Shown: positions 47,187-59,732, numbered from the stretch's first letter. The stretch: 64,000 nucleotides of DNA from CALLVF01 sp964632205 (GCA_964632205.1 CAZWBE010000001.1:1-64000), one strand, 5' to 3'. Numbers and translations are program-made. The notes: a model not told the origin generated them from the letters alone.

Positions 47187-49534
47187 ATCTTTTTTAGTAA
47201 ATGTTTTTTTTCAATTTCGTAGATTAATTCCCTTGTACGATCAATAGCATCAGGATTTACTGAAACACTATTAATTCCTGCTATGACAAGTTTTTCAATC
47301 AGTTCTGGGTAGTCAGAGGCGGCCTGTCCACAAATGGAGGCGGTTACACCGTGACGATGACATGTTTTAACAACAGATTCTAAAATAGAAATAATCAAAG
47401 GATGACGCTCATCATAAATTGGCGCTACTGTTTCGTTATCGCGATCAACACCCAAGAGCATCATGGTTAGATCGTTAGTTCCTACTGATACCCCATCGAT
47501 GCCAATTTTAATAAAGCTCTCTAAATTTAAAGCACAAACAGGTACTTCAACCATAATCCATAATTTAAACTGCGGATAATCAAATAACTGATATGATTTA
47601 ATGATTTCTTTTATTTTAATTAATTCCCAGGGTGCGCGGACAAAAGGGATCATTAAATGAAGATTTCGGTAACCTAAAGCCCAAATTCTTGCTATTGCTG
47701 ACAACTCCATACCAAAAACTTCCGGTTGATTAATATACCTTGAGGCACCACGAAAACCCAACATTGGATTTTCCTCGTTAGCTTCAAATTTCTCCCCACC
47801 TTTAAGATGACGATACTCATTAGTTTTGAAATCAGTCGCTCGATAAATAACTGGCCGTGGAGCAAAAGCTCTGACAAATTTTAACAAGTCTGAGGTTAAT
47901 CTATTGATGAAGATTGATTCTTTTTTCTTCTGAATGAATTCTTTTGGGTGAATACCAATTTGAGCGATCATAAACTCTGCTCTGAGAAGACCAACACCGT
48001 CAACATTAAGCTTAGCAATTTTATTTGCTTGATCAGGTTCGGCTAAATTAACATATACTTTAGTAAGAGTTTTTAATTGTTTGGTTGGGTTTAATTTTTG
48101 GTGAAAATCATCTTCGTTTACTGATGAAGAAGACATAACTTTGCCTTTAAAAATTTCTCCGGTTAATCCATTAACTGTTACTATCATCTCATTTTTTAAG
48201 ATTTTTGTGGCTTTTTCGGCTCCGACAACAGCCGGAATACCTAATTCACGGGAGACAATGGCGGCATGAGAGGTGCGACCTCCTTTTTCCGTGACAATGG
48301 CACTGGCTTTTTTCATCGCCGGAACATAATCAGGATTAGTTTGTGGCGCCACTAAAACATCACCTGCTTTGATTTTATAAAGTTCATTAGGAGAGTTAAC
48401 AATTTTAACTGGTCCGATAGCTAATCCAGGTGAAGCTGGGGAACCAATTAAAATTGGTGCAGTGTTTGCATTATTGAAGCTATCAAGAGTTAATGTTTTT
48501 TTGTCTTTAATGGTCGTAATTGGCCTTGATTGAACAATGTAAACCTTATCTTTTTCAATCGCCCATTCAATATCTTGGGGAAAATAATAATGTCTTTCAA
48601 TATCGCGGACTAAAAAAGTAATTTTAATAATTTCCTCATCGGAAATTTTTTGGAGAGATGCTTCTTTTTTAGTCAATTTTATTTCTTTATTTTTCTTACC
48701 TGACTTAATTAATTTTACTGATTGATGCTTCACTTCTTTTTTTAAAATTAGAAGCGATCTTTTATCCACTTCATAATGATCAGGAGTAACTTTTCCACCA
48801 ACAATATATTCTCCTAAACCAAAAATTGCCTCAATAATAATTTTATTTTTATCGTTAGTAACCGGATCAATACTAAAAGCAATTCCTGATTTATCAGCTT
48901 GAATCATCCTTTGAACAACGACAGCTAATCCTACTTTAAAATGATCAAAATTCATCTGGTGACGATAATAAATAGCCCTTTCAGTAAAAAGAGAAGCCCA
49001 ACATTTTTTAATGTGAAAAAGTAGGCTGTTTTCTCCTCTCACATTTAGATAAGTTTCTTGTTGGCCAGCAAAAGAAGCTGAAGGCAAATCTTCTGCGGTT
49101 GCTGAGGAACGGACTGCCACTAAAGGTTGTTTATAAAGATGATACAATTTATGGCTAAGAATAGCAATTTTAGTTAATTTTTTTTTCCGATATTGCTCCT
49201 CTTTTAGGCTTAAAGATTCGTAATACTTAATAACATTTTCAATAATCTCTTGCGGAATATCAGCTTGGTTAATCAGTTCCTTAATATAATGGGAGGCTTG
49301 TTGCAACTCAGGTGGATTATCGTAATTAACATTGGTAAGGGTGTCTTTGATTTTTTTCTCAAGGGCGTTTTTTTTAATAAAATCAAAATAAGCATGAGAT
49401 GTTAGAATAAAACCATAAGGAATTGGGAGGGAGGCATTAACCATTTCGCCTAAATTAGCTCCTTTTCCTCCCACTAAACTAACATCGTTCTTATTTACTT
49501 CTTCAAACCAAACGATAATTTTTTTGGATGTCAT
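47183..49534 (-). CDS. ppsA: Phosphoenolpyruvate synthase
   Basis: Converts pyruvate, ATP and water to PEP, AMP and phosphate; 783 residues. The N-terminal ATP-grasp-like domain has LVGGKGANLGEM and VRSSATAEDLPSASFAGQQ. The phosphohistidine swivel domain has GGRTSHAAIVSRELGIPAVVG. The C-terminal barrel ends with CGQAASDYPELIEKLV and the catalytic cysteine. With eno it suggests PEP-producing (gluconeogenic) flux, though the direction in vivo is not shown by sequence. Confidence 0.95.
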   Translation of the reverse strand: MTSKKIIVWFEEVNKNDVSLVGGKGANLGEMVNASLPIPYGFILTSHAYFDFIKKNALEKKIKDTLTNVNYDNPPELQQASHYIKELINQADIPQEIIENVIKYYESLSLKEEQYRKKKLTKIAILSHKLYHLYKQPLVAVRSSATAEDLPSASFAGQQETYLNVRGENSLLFHIKKCWASLFTERAIYYRHQMNFDHFKVGLAVVVQRMIQADKSGIAFSIDPVTNDKNKIIIEAIFGLGEYIVGGKVTPDHYEVDKRSLLILKKEVKHQSVKLIKSGKKNKEIKLTKKEASLQKISDEEIIKITFLVRDIERHYYFPQDIEWAIEKDKVYIVQSRPITTIKDKKTLTLDSFNNANTAPILIGSPASPGLAIGPVKIVNSPNELYKIKAGDVLVAPQTNPDYVPAMKKASAIVTEKGGRTSHAAIVSRELGIPAVVGAEKATKILKNEMIVTVNGLTGEIFKGKVMSSSSVNEDDFHQKLNPTKQLKTLTKVYVNLAEPDQANKIAKLNVDGVGLLRAEFMIAQIGIHPKEFIQKKKESIFINRLTSDLLKFVRAFAPRPVIYRATDFKTNEYRHLKGGEKFEANEENPMLGFRGASRYINQPEVFGMELSAIARIWALGYRNLHLMIPFVRAPWELIKIKEIIKSYQLFDYPQFKLWIMVEVPVCALNLESFIKIGIDGVSVGTNDLTMMLLGVDRDNETVAPIYDERHPLIISILESVVKTCHRHGVTASICGQAASDYPELIEKLVIAGINSVSVNPDAIDRTRELIYEIEKKHLLKKI

Positions 49535-49555
49535 ATTTTTAATATAAAAAATCTC

Positions 49556-49583
49556 TTGACTTTTAGCAAGAGAATGTTAAAAT
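49556..49583 (+). promoter_or_regulatory. Promoter of the tRNA-Ala/23S rRNA unit
   Basis: TTGACT at 49556-49561, a 16-nt spacer, and TAAAAT at 49578-49583 with an upstream TG in extended -10 position (49575-49576). A leader of about 150 nt with small hairpin-forming repeats separates it from tRNA-Ala. This is one of few promoters here with a recognisable -35 and a long leader, as expected for a stable RNA gene. Confidence 0.6.
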
Positions 49584-49743
49584 TAAATTTAGAATGAATA
49601 TTTATCTTACCTAAAGGCACGATTGGAGACTCTTCAGTTAGCTCTCCTAACAGCCGCAATATTAATAAAGAAGAAAGAAAAAGCCTTTTTGTTTTAGTTT
49701 ATTTTAATTTTTTTTAAGTTAAATCAAAAATCGGGGGTTTTTT

Positions 49744-49818
49744 GGGCCTGTAGTTCAGCTGGATTAGAACACCTCATTTGCAATGAGGAGGTCACCGGTT
49801 CAAGCCCGGTCGGGTCCA
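49744..49818 (+). tRNA. tRNA-Ala (anticodon TGC)
   Basis: Plus-strand cloverleaf: acceptor GGGCCTG/CGGGTCC with G-U pairs, anticodon stem CCTCA/TGAGG around TTTGCAA (TGC), and a T-arm with CCGGTTCAAGCCCGG. Discriminator A; CCA not encoded. It lies 65 nt upstream of the 23S processing stem, the position of a spacer tRNA in a normal rrn operon, but no 16S gene precedes it. Confidence 0.94.
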
Positions 49819-49882
49819 CTGCACCTTGACAATTGGTAAAAAGTAAATAAATAAATAGAATTAAGAATGAATTCTGATAAGA

Positions 49883-52900
<3,018 letters not shown>

Positions 52901-52962
52901 TTTTATCAGAATGCCTGTTTATAAAATTTTTTTTAAATTTAACTCCTTCAACTCAACCGCGT

Positions 52963-52968
52963 TATGAT
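52963..52968 (+). promoter_or_regulatory. -10 box of ruvC
   Basis: TATGAT ends 12 nt before the ruvC ATG at 52981. A promoter here would make ruvC independent of the 23S transcript. Confidence 0.4.
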
Positions 52969-52980
52969 AAGATAAAAATT

Positions 52981-53448
52981 ATGACGATTTTGGCAATTGA
53001 TTCGGGAATTGAAAAAACGGGTTATGCTATTTTTGAGACAGAAAACTATCTTAAATCAGGTCTAATTAAGACATCGAAGCATAAACCGCTTGAGAAAAGG
53101 CTTCAAGAAATTTATCAGAAGTTACAAAAAATTATTGATGAATATCATCCCGGAACAATTGTCTTAGAAAGACTTTTTTTCTTCCGAAATCAAAAAACAG
53201 CTATCTCTGTCAGTCAAGCCCAGGGTATAATTCTTCTATTGGCGGCTCAAAACAACATCTCTCTTCAATATTTAACACCGCTTCAGATTAAACAGGTTAT
53301 CGCTGGCTACGGTCAAGCTGATAAAAAGTCTATTCAAAAAATATTGAAATTAACCACAAATATTCCCTCCATCAAAGAAGACGATGAAACTGATGCCATC
53401 GCCTGTGGTCTTGCTTATTGTTATTTGAACAAAAAGCTATTAAAATAA
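52981..53448 (+). CDS. ruvC: Crossover junction endodeoxyribonuclease RuvC
   Basis: Holliday junction resolvase, 155 residues. The four catalytic acids are visible: D in LAIDSG (residue 7), E in VLERLFF, and the pair in DDETDAIACGL near the C-terminus. It lies about 8 kb from ruvAB and on the opposite strand. gpmI follows after 11 nt. Confidence 0.94.
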   Translation: MTILAIDSGIEKTGYAIFETENYLKSGLIKTSKHKPLEKRLQEIYQKLQKIIDEYHPGTIVLERLFFFRNQKTAISVSQAQGIILLLAAQNNISLQYLTPLQIKQVIAGYGQADKKSIQKILKLTTNIPSIKEDDETDAIACGLAYCYLNKKLLK

Positions 53449-53459
53449 AATGATTTAAT

Positions 53460-55088
53460 ATGAAATCGGTTATTCTTATTATCCTTGACGGTTTTGGAAT
53501 AGCTCCTCCTGGTCCTGGTAATGCCATTTATCTCGCTAATCCTGTCAACTATAATTCTTTTCTTTACTCTTTTCCAAACACCACTCTTAAAGCTTCTGGA
53601 GAAGCAGTTGGGTTACCAGCTGGTGAGGTAGGTAATACAGAAGTTGGCCATCTTAATATTGGTGCTGGCAAAATTGTTTTTCAAGATTTACCAAGAATTA
53701 ATTTAGCCATTGCCGATGGTAGTTTTTACCAAAATCAAACATTAATCGAGGCAGTTAATCATCTAAAAAATACCAAAGGTCATCTTCATATTATCGGCCT
53801 CGTCGGGGAAGGAGCGGTTCATTCTCATATTGATCATCTGTATGCTCTGCTTTTTTTTGCTAAAGAGAACAAACTTAAAGATGTTTTTCTTCATGTTATT
53901 ACCGACGGTCGTGACTCTCCTCCTAAATCTGCCCTTAACTCGATTGCTCAATTAGAGGAAAAAATAAAACAAAATGGCGTGGGTAAAATTGCCTCAATAA
54001 TGGGTCGTTATTTTGCCATGGATAGAGATAGAAGGTGGGAGCGGACAGAAAAAGCTTATCTATGTTTAACAAAAGGGGCTGGTAATAAAGCTAAAAGTGC
54101 CATTGAAGCGATTCAAATGGCGTATCAACAACAAAAAACTGATGAATTTATCGATCCGGTTAATATCATAGAAAATGGCAATCTCAATTTAATAAAAGAA
54201 GGTGACGCGGTAATTTTTTTCAATTATCGAATTGATAGACCTCGTCAATTAACTAAGGCTTTTGTTTTAGATAATTTTGAAGAACAAGCTAATCTTTCGT
54301 TTTCCTTTGATCCTTATGCCGTCAAATATTATAAAACTCACTATCCTCAAGAGGTGATTGTCACTCCACCTTTTAAACGAGGGGAAAAGATAAAAAACTT
54401 ATATTTTGCCACAATGACTGAATACGAAAAAGATTTACCAGCAAAAGTCATCTTTCCACCAATAATCGTCCCAATGCCGCTGGGAAGAGTCTTATCAGAA
54501 AATGGCTTAATGCAGTTGCGAATTGCCGAGTCAGAAAAAGAACGGTTTGTTACTTTTTATTTTAATGGTCAACGGGAGAATTCTTTCCCTCTTGAAGAAA
54601 GATTAATTGTGCCATCACCAAAAGTACCCACTTATGATTTAAAACCAGAAATGTCAGCTTATGAATTGACAAATTTATTAATTAACAGAATAAGACAGGA
54701 AAAATACCCTTTTATTTTAATTAATTTTGCCAATCCTGATATGGTTGGTCATACTGGTAATATTCAGGCAACAATCATGGCTATTAAAACAATTGATAAT
54801 TGTTTAGGAAGAATTGTTCAAGAGGCATTAGCTTTTAATTACTCAGTTATTATTACCGGTGATCATGGCAACGCTGAACAAAAAATTAATCCAACGACTG
54901 GAGAGATTTCAACAGAGCACACAGCCAATCCGGTTCCTTTTATTTTTATTGATAACCGTTATCAAGGCATCTACAGAAAACTGCAAACCGGAATTCTGGC
55001 TGATATTGCCCCCACTGTTTTATCACTTTTAGAGATCCCTAAACCAACAACAATGACAGGAAGAAATCTTCTGGAAGAAATTCAATAA
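53460..55088 (+). CDS. gpmI: 2,3-bisphosphoglycerate-independent phosphoglycerate mutase
   Basis: Manganese-dependent mutase of lower glycolysis, 542 residues. Metal and substrate motifs are present: LDGFG at the N-terminus, VHSHIDH, DGRDSPP, GRYFAMDRDRRWERTEKAY, NPDMVGHTG, TGDHGN and EHTANPVPF. The nucleophile region, usually GNSEVGHLNIGAGR, reads GNTEVGHLNIGAGK, so residue 60 is threonine (ACA at 53637-53639) instead of the phosphorylated serine. The usual SDGGVHSH reads GEGAVHSH. The alkaline phosphatase superfamily includes threonine-nucleophile members, so activity is plausible. Confidence 0.92.
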   Translation: MKSVILIILDGFGIAPPGPGNAIYLANPVNYNSFLYSFPNTTLKASGEAVGLPAGEVGNTEVGHLNIGAGKIVFQDLPRINLAIADGSFYQNQTLIEAVNHLKNTKGHLHIIGLVGEGAVHSHIDHLYALLFFAKENKLKDVFLHVITDGRDSPPKSALNSIAQLEEKIKQNGVGKIASIMGRYFAMDRDRRWERTEKAYLCLTKGAGNKAKSAIEAIQMAYQQQKTDEFIDPVNIIENGNLNLIKEGDAVIFFNYRIDRPRQLTKAFVLDNFEEQANLSFSFDPYAVKYYKTHYPQEVIVTPPFKRGEKIKNLYFATMTEYEKDLPAKVIFPPIIVPMPLGRVLSENGLMQLRIAESEKERFVTFYFNGQRENSFPLEERLIVPSPKVPTYDLKPEMSAYELTNLLINRIRQEKYPFILINFANPDMVGHTGNIQATIMAIKTIDNCLGRIVQEALAFNYSVIITGDHGNAEQKINPTTGEISTEHTANPVPFIFIDNRYQGIYRKLQTGILADIAPTVLSLLEIPKPTTMTGRNLLEEIQ

Positions 55089-55097
55089 ATTAACAAA

Positions 55098-56009
55098 TCA
55101 GTTTGCTCCTATTTTCCTCAAAATTTTAGCTGCATACTTGGCTCCTTTTTCCATAGATTTCTCAATATTTTTTGAGTGAAAAAATTCACCAATAAAACCG
55201 GCGGTATAACCATCGCCACAACCAGTGGTGTCAATAATTTTTTCAACCTGAAGTGCCTTTTGATAATAAACTTTTCCCTCACAATACCCAAAACTTCCCT
55301 TCTCACCCGCGGTGATGATTACCAGATGAGAGTAAAGCATCGGTATATAATGACTAATAACATCTTCATAAAAATAAATGTCTTTATATGATGCTTTGAC
55401 TAATTCGGCAAACTCATGATCATTGAGGATTAGAATATCAATATGTTTTAACAATGGCAAAAGATCATTTTTCGGACGACGGCAATCACTAACTCCTAAA
55501 TTAACAATGTTTATCACTGAGTTTTTTCTTAAAAATTGAAGAATTTTTAGTTTTTCCTTTAAATTTACTTCAGGAAGATTACCTAAATAGACCATTTTTG
55601 CCTGCCGAAGATGAGAAATTTTAATCCCATGATCAAAAAGTGTTTGATGGGGGGTAGCAAAATGAATAATAGAGCGTTCTCCATTTTCGGTGAGTAAAAT
55701 GGCGGAAAAATTGTAATAATTTTTAACAACATCGCAGAAATGATGAGAAACTTTAAATTTTTTTAGGCGCTGCAAAACTACCGGTTTAAAGACATTATCG
55801 CCAATCGTCCCTAAAACAGCTGTCTTGAGTCCATTTTTACTGGCGCCAACGGCCACATTAACACCCCCACCACCTATTCTTATAGCAAAAAAGTCTGCGG
55901 CATATTTTCCGCCAATGGCTAATTGAAAACGATTCTCTTTAAAAGTTAAAGAATCTCCCTTAAAATAAAAATCAATGGCGATACTACCAACAGAAATTAA
56001 GTCATACAT
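55098..56009 (-). CDS. PfkB family carbohydrate/nucleoside kinase
   Basis: Ribokinase-fold kinase of 303 residues. The N-terminal IGGGGVNVAVGASKNG block and the C-terminal TTGCGDGYTAGF motif with the catalytic aspartate (usual DTxGAGD, here with Cys for Ala) define the family. Substrate may be a sugar, a nucleoside or a sugar phosphate; the sequence does not decide. The start codon lies 21 bp from the divergent start of the HolA-like gene, and both -10 boxes fall in that gap. Confidence 0.85.
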   Translation of the reverse strand: MYDLISVGSIAIDFYFKGDSLTFKENRFQLAIGGKYAADFFAIRIGGGGVNVAVGASKNGLKTAVLGTIGDNVFKPVVLQRLKKFKVSHHFCDVVKNYYNFSAILLTENGERSIIHFATPHQTLFDHGIKISHLRQAKMVYLGNLPEVNLKEKLKILQFLRKNSVINIVNLGVSDCRRPKNDLLPLLKHIDILILNDHEFAELVKASYKDIYFYEDVISHYIPMLYSHLVIITAGEKGSFGYCEGKVYYQKALQVEKIIDTTGCGDGYTAGFIGEFFHSKNIEKSMEKGAKYAAKILRKIGAN

Positions 56010-56030
56010 GATATAATCATTATAACATTT
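56010..56030. promoter_or_regulatory. Back-to-back promoters in a 21-bp intergenic region
   Basis: The palindrome TATAATCATTATA at 56012-56024 contains TATAAT for the plus strand (56012-56017) and for the minus strand (56024-56019). The boxes lie 13 nt before the ATG at 56031 and 9 nt before the ATG at 56009. Any -35 elements would lie inside the opposite coding sequences. Both mRNAs should be leaderless or nearly so. Confidence 0.6.
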
Positions 56031-56696
56031 ATGATAACAATCATCTGCGGTGAAGACACTCTTTCTTCAAGAAAATATTTCAATGTCCTTAAAGATAATT
56101 TTAAAAAACAAGATTATGCAATTAAAAATATCTCTCCTCATGAGTTAAATCAAATACCTACTCTTCAAGCAAACTCTCCTAATCTTTTTGGTAAAAAAAC
56201 CGTCTATTTTAGTGAGAATCTTTTAGCAAAATTGAAAGGGAAAAGCTTATCTTTAGTTGATGAAATAATAATAGTAGATTGGGAAGAGAAACCCCAGTTT
56301 GAACTAAAGATACCCAAAGGTCTTGTGGTTAAGGAAATTAGGGAGTTTAAACCATCAATTTCTATTTTTAAACTTCTTGATGCTTGTTATCCGGGAAATT
56401 TATCAGTTTTTTTAAAAATTATTCATCAACTACCACTAAAAATGGAGGACGGTTTTATTCTCAATATATTGGCTAAATACATTAGGAATTTGCTATTAAT
56501 AAAAATGGGCCAAAAAAGTAGTAAACTTCAATCATGGCAATTAAATAAACTTAAAAATCAGGCGCGATTTTGGTCCTTGGAGAAATTATTAGCCTTTTAT
56601 GAAGGTTTATATCGGATTGAATTAGCGACTAAAACTTCAACTAATCCCTACAATATTAGAGAATCACTTGACATTTTATCGTGTTATTTTTTATGA
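56031..56696 (+). CDS. DNA polymerase III delta subunit-like protein (HolA-like)
   Basis: A 221-residue protein that I assign tentatively to the clamp-loader delta subunit. Supporting features are the N-terminal IICGEDTLSSRKYF, ANSPNLFGKKTVYF (compare the SLFG motif), a central LLDACYPGN, and a C-terminal helical part (LAKYIRNLLLIKMG, QARFWSLEKLLAFYEGLYRIELATKT) like the HolA collar domain. It is shorter than typical HolA (about 330) and has no P-loop, as expected for delta. An unrelated hypothetical protein remains possible. Confidence 0.6.
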   Translation: MITIICGEDTLSSRKYFNVLKDNFKKQDYAIKNISPHELNQIPTLQANSPNLFGKKTVYFSENLLAKLKGKSLSLVDEIIIVDWEEKPQFELKIPKGLVVKEIREFKPSISIFKLLDACYPGNLSVFLKIIHQLPLKMEDGFILNILAKYIRNLLLIKMGQKSSKLQSWQLNKLKNQARFWSLEKLLAFYEGLYRIELATKTSTNPYNIRESLDILSCYFL

Positions 56697-56709
56697 TGTG
56701 ATTTCATCT

Positions 56710-57974
56710 ATGAAAATTAATCCGAGTATTTTTAAAGCCTATGACATTCGAGGTGTTTATCCTCTTGATATTAATGAAGAAAATTTTCCCACTATTATAA
56801 AAGCCATATACACTTTTTTTGTCAGAGAGATTAAAAAAAACAGTTTGAAAGTGGTTTTAGGTTGTGATATGCGTCTTTCTTCTCCTTCACTTTTTAAAAT
56901 TGCCCAAAAGACACTTTTTCAAATGGGAGCAAGAATTCTTAATGTTGGTTTGGTAGCAACACCAACTTTTTATTTTGCTTGTCTTAAATATCAAGCTGAT
57001 GCCGGTATTCAAATAAGCGCTTCCCACAATCCACCCCAGTGGAACGGTGTCAAATTTGTTATTAGAGATGGAAAGAGTTTAGTTAAGATTGGTAAGAACA
57101 CCGGCATGAATAAAGTAAAAGATCTGGTTGACAGTGGTAACTTTATTAAGAAAAAAAACGGCGGGATGATAATAAAGATTAATAATGTGGTGGTTGAGGA
57201 AGTTGATTCTGCCTTTGATTATGTTAGACCTGCAAAAATCAAAACACTAAAAGTGGTGGCCGACCCAGCGAATGCAATGGGAATTTTTTATTTGGATGAA
57301 ATATTTAAAAGGCTTCCTTGCCAATTAATTAAGATGAATTTTAATCTCGATGGTAGTTTTCCTGCCCACCAACCCGATCCATTAGATTTTAAAAACTTGG
57401 TTGATTTACAAAAAAAAGTATTAGAAGAAAAAGCCGATTTGGGTATTGCTCCAGATGGAGACGGCGATAGAGTGTTTTTTATTAATGAAAAAGGAGGCGT
57501 CATTCCTGCCAGTCTTATTACTTCTCTTATTGCAAGTGAACTGCTTAAAAAGTATCCCGGTGATAAAATTGGTTTAGATATCCGCTATACTCGAAATATT
57601 AGCAATACCGTAAAAAAGAGTGGAGGCAAACCAATTATTGGACCAGTTGGTCACGCTCTTATTAGTGAATTAATGAAAAAAGAAGATATTTTATTCACAG
57701 GCGAATCATCAGGTCATTACTTTTATCGTGTCACTGGTTATGCCGAAAGTTCGGCGATGACTGTGCTGATGATTTTAGATATTATTAGTCGTCAAGGCAG
57801 ACCTATTTCGCAGATCGTTAGCGACTATCAGACATCGATAGAGTCCGGCGAATCGAATTATATTCTTTCCTCAAACGTCAAGACAGAAAATTTTCTTAAA
57901 GAAGTTGCCGCTGAATATAGTAAAGGCAAGGTTTCTTGGCTTGATGGATTATCAGTTGATTATCCTGATTGGCG
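56710..57974 (+). CDS. Phosphomannomutase/phosphoglucomutase (3' end in scaffold gap)
   Basis: Alpha-D-phosphohexomutase, 421 codons visible before the gap. The phosphoserine loop is ISASHNPPQWNG, the metal loop DGDGDR and the sugar-binding loop GESSGHYFYR, matching the PMM/PGM type that makes mannose-1-phosphate or glucose-1-phosphate for nucleotide-sugars. The C-terminal phosphate-binding domain is only begun. The ATG at 56710 matches the family start (SIFKAYDIRGVYP); an upstream in-frame ATG at 56668 lies within the previous gene. It likely supplies the glycosyltransferases in the first 8 kb. Confidence 0.93.
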
Positions 57975-58074
57975 NNNNNNNNNNNNNNNNNNNNNNNNNN
58001 NNNNNNNNNNNNNNNNNNNNNNNNNNNNNNNNNNNNNNNNNNNNNNNNNNNNNNNNNNNNNNNNNNNNNNNNNN
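57975..58074. other. Assembly gap (100 N) in the phosphohexomutase gene
   Basis: Run of exactly 100 N, a placeholder of unknown real length. About 50-60 codons of the mutase are expected to be missing. The 26 nt between the gap and the next ATG contain a possible mutase stop and a -10 box. Confidence 0.99.
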
Positions 58075-58086
58075 CTTTTAATTTCA

Positions 58087-58092
58087 TATAAT
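58087..58092 (+). promoter_or_regulatory. -10 box of the unrecognised membrane protein gene
   Basis: TATAAT ends 8 nt before the ATG at 58101, predicting a leaderless transcript. The -35 region would fall at the edge of the scaffold gap and cannot be judged. Confidence 0.5.
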
Positions 58093-58100
58093 ACGTCAGT

Positions 58101-59732
58101 ATGGGTGAGGATTCAAGACAGTCAGAAACTTCTGGTAAAATTATTAAGCTTTCAGATTTTACTGGGGTCCTGATCCGGGCTTTAAAAGAAATCAAGCCAA
58201 AACCTCGGCCGGATGATTTATCAGCTTTATCTGTGTCACAAACTGTTTCGTTTTTTGCTTTAGTTTACGAAAAAATCCGCAATGCCGTTGAATTTCGGGA
58301 AGATCACTTAATTTTAAGAGCGGCGATTGAACGAATTTTAAAAAGAAGATTGGCTCTTAATCCCGAGGGGAAAGGAGAGGCGGAAAATCTTCTTCGCGAG
58401 CTACTTTGGGCGCGTTATTTTGATAATGCCAGCCTCGGTGGAGAAGATGTTCAAAAAACGCAAGTAATTATTGATCGATATATTTTTTTACGAAACACGC
58501 TTGTTGTTGGTCGTGAGGTAGAAACTCAACATTATCTTAATCAATTCCTTATCGATTTAATTACCAGCGAAATAGAAGAAACTCTTAGACCTAATTTAGC
58601 CATTCGAAATACCAATTTAACATTCTTTATCTATCAGGTTCTACGAAAAAAGATTAAAATTGAGGGTTTAAGCGAACAACAAAAAGATGCCTATTTTTTA
58701 GTCGCTATTGAAAAAGTTTACCGTAAAAGTGATAAGGCATATCAAAGATACCATCTTTTTGTTACCTTCTATAAATCTATTAGTCAATATTCTTTCGAAG
58801 AGCTGCAAAATTTAAGCAGTAAATTATTGGTAATTTTTAAGAAAATTGATGAAATGATTGCTAATCCTTATGTTGAAGGCTTAGTTAAATTTGTCAGAAA
58901 ACAACTGCCGCCTTTTTTAATCCTTTTTGAAATTATTAAAACCAAATTTGCTGAAATTGAAACTGTTTTAAGAGATAAAGAACGGCTTTGGATTGAAGTT
59001 GATTTTATTTGTCGGCAAAAATATCAACAGTTAGGTAAAAGAATTGCTAACTTAGCGGTTAAAAGCTTCATTTACATTTTATTAACTAAAATGTTATTTG
59101 CCCTTATTTTGGAATACCCTTTATCCCTTTATATCTATGGTGAAGTAAACACAACCTCAATCATTATTAACAGTCTTTTCCCACCATTTTTAATGGTTTT
59201 AATATTAGGCTTTTTCCGTATTCCTGGTGAAGATAATACCAAAAAAATATATCATCGAATTATTGAGATTATTGATGCCGACCGTAGTTTCGAAACAAGA
59301 GTGGCCTATATGCCCAAAAAACCCCGTATCCAGCGACCAGTTTTAATTTTTGGTTTTACTATTTTTTATTCCCTTACTTTTATAATCACATTAAGTATTA
59401 TTTATGAGGTTTTAACTCTTCTCAACTTTAATCTTATTAGTCAAATAATTTTTGTTTTTTTTGTCAGTGTTGTTACTTTTTTTTCCTATCGAATCAGACA
59501 AATAGTTAAAGAGCTGAGATTAGCGGAAAAAGAAAGTATTTTCGCTCCTTTTATTGACTTTTTTTTCATGCCTATTCTGTCTTTGGGTAAATTTTTTAGC
59601 CAAGAAATTGCCCGACTAAATTTTTTTATCTTTATTTTTGACTTTCTCATTGAAGCTCCTTTTAAGTTCATTTTCGAGGTAGTGGAAGAGTGGATTACTT
59701 TTGTTCGTAAGAGAAAAGAGGAAATAGTTTAA
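58101..59732 (+). CDS. Unrecognised large membrane protein
   Basis: I do not recognise this 543-residue protein. The first ~310 residues are predicted soluble and largely helical, with many E/R/K residues and no nucleotide-binding, metal or protease motif that I can see. Four hydrophobic helices lie at about 320-346, 353-373, 411-438 and 445-465. They are separated by a basic loop and followed by an amphipathic, aromatic-rich C-terminal region with FF and FIDFFF patterns. It has its own -10 box and overlaps the convergent methyltransferase gene by 4 nt. Its size and intact frame argue for a real, maintained function. Confidence 0.7.
   Translation: MGEDSRQSETSGKIIKLSDFTGVLIRALKEIKPKPRPDDLSALSVSQTVSFFALVYEKIRNAVEFREDHLILRAAIERILKRRLALNPEGKGEAENLLRELLWARYFDNASLGGEDVQKTQVIIDRYIFLRNTLVVGREVETQHYLNQFLIDLITSEIEETLRPNLAIRNTNLTFFIYQVLRKKIKIEGLSEQQKDAYFLVAIEKVYRKSDKAYQRYHLFVTFYKSISQYSFEELQNLSSKLLVIFKKIDEMIANPYVEGLVKFVRKQLPPFLILFEIIKTKFAEIETVLRDKERLWIEVDFICRQKYQQLGKRIANLAVKSFIYILLTKMLFALILEYPLSLYIYGEVNTTSIIINSLFPPFLMVLILGFFRIPGEDNTKKIYHRIIEIIDADRSFETRVAYMPKKPRIQRPVLIFGFTIFYSLTFIITLSIIYEVLTLLNFNLISQIIFVFFVSVVTFFSYRIRQIVKELRLAEKESIFAPFIDFFFMPILSLGKFFSQEIARLNFFIFIFDFLIEAPFKFIFEVVEEWITFVRKRKEEIV

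Noticed and set aside
52901..52980. Possible 5S rRNA after 23S
   Set aside because: Only 80 nt are available and they show no 5S-like sequence; ruvC starts at 52981.
57896..58195. Minus-strand frame spanning the N gap
   Set aside because: The frame exists only because N bases give no stop codons.
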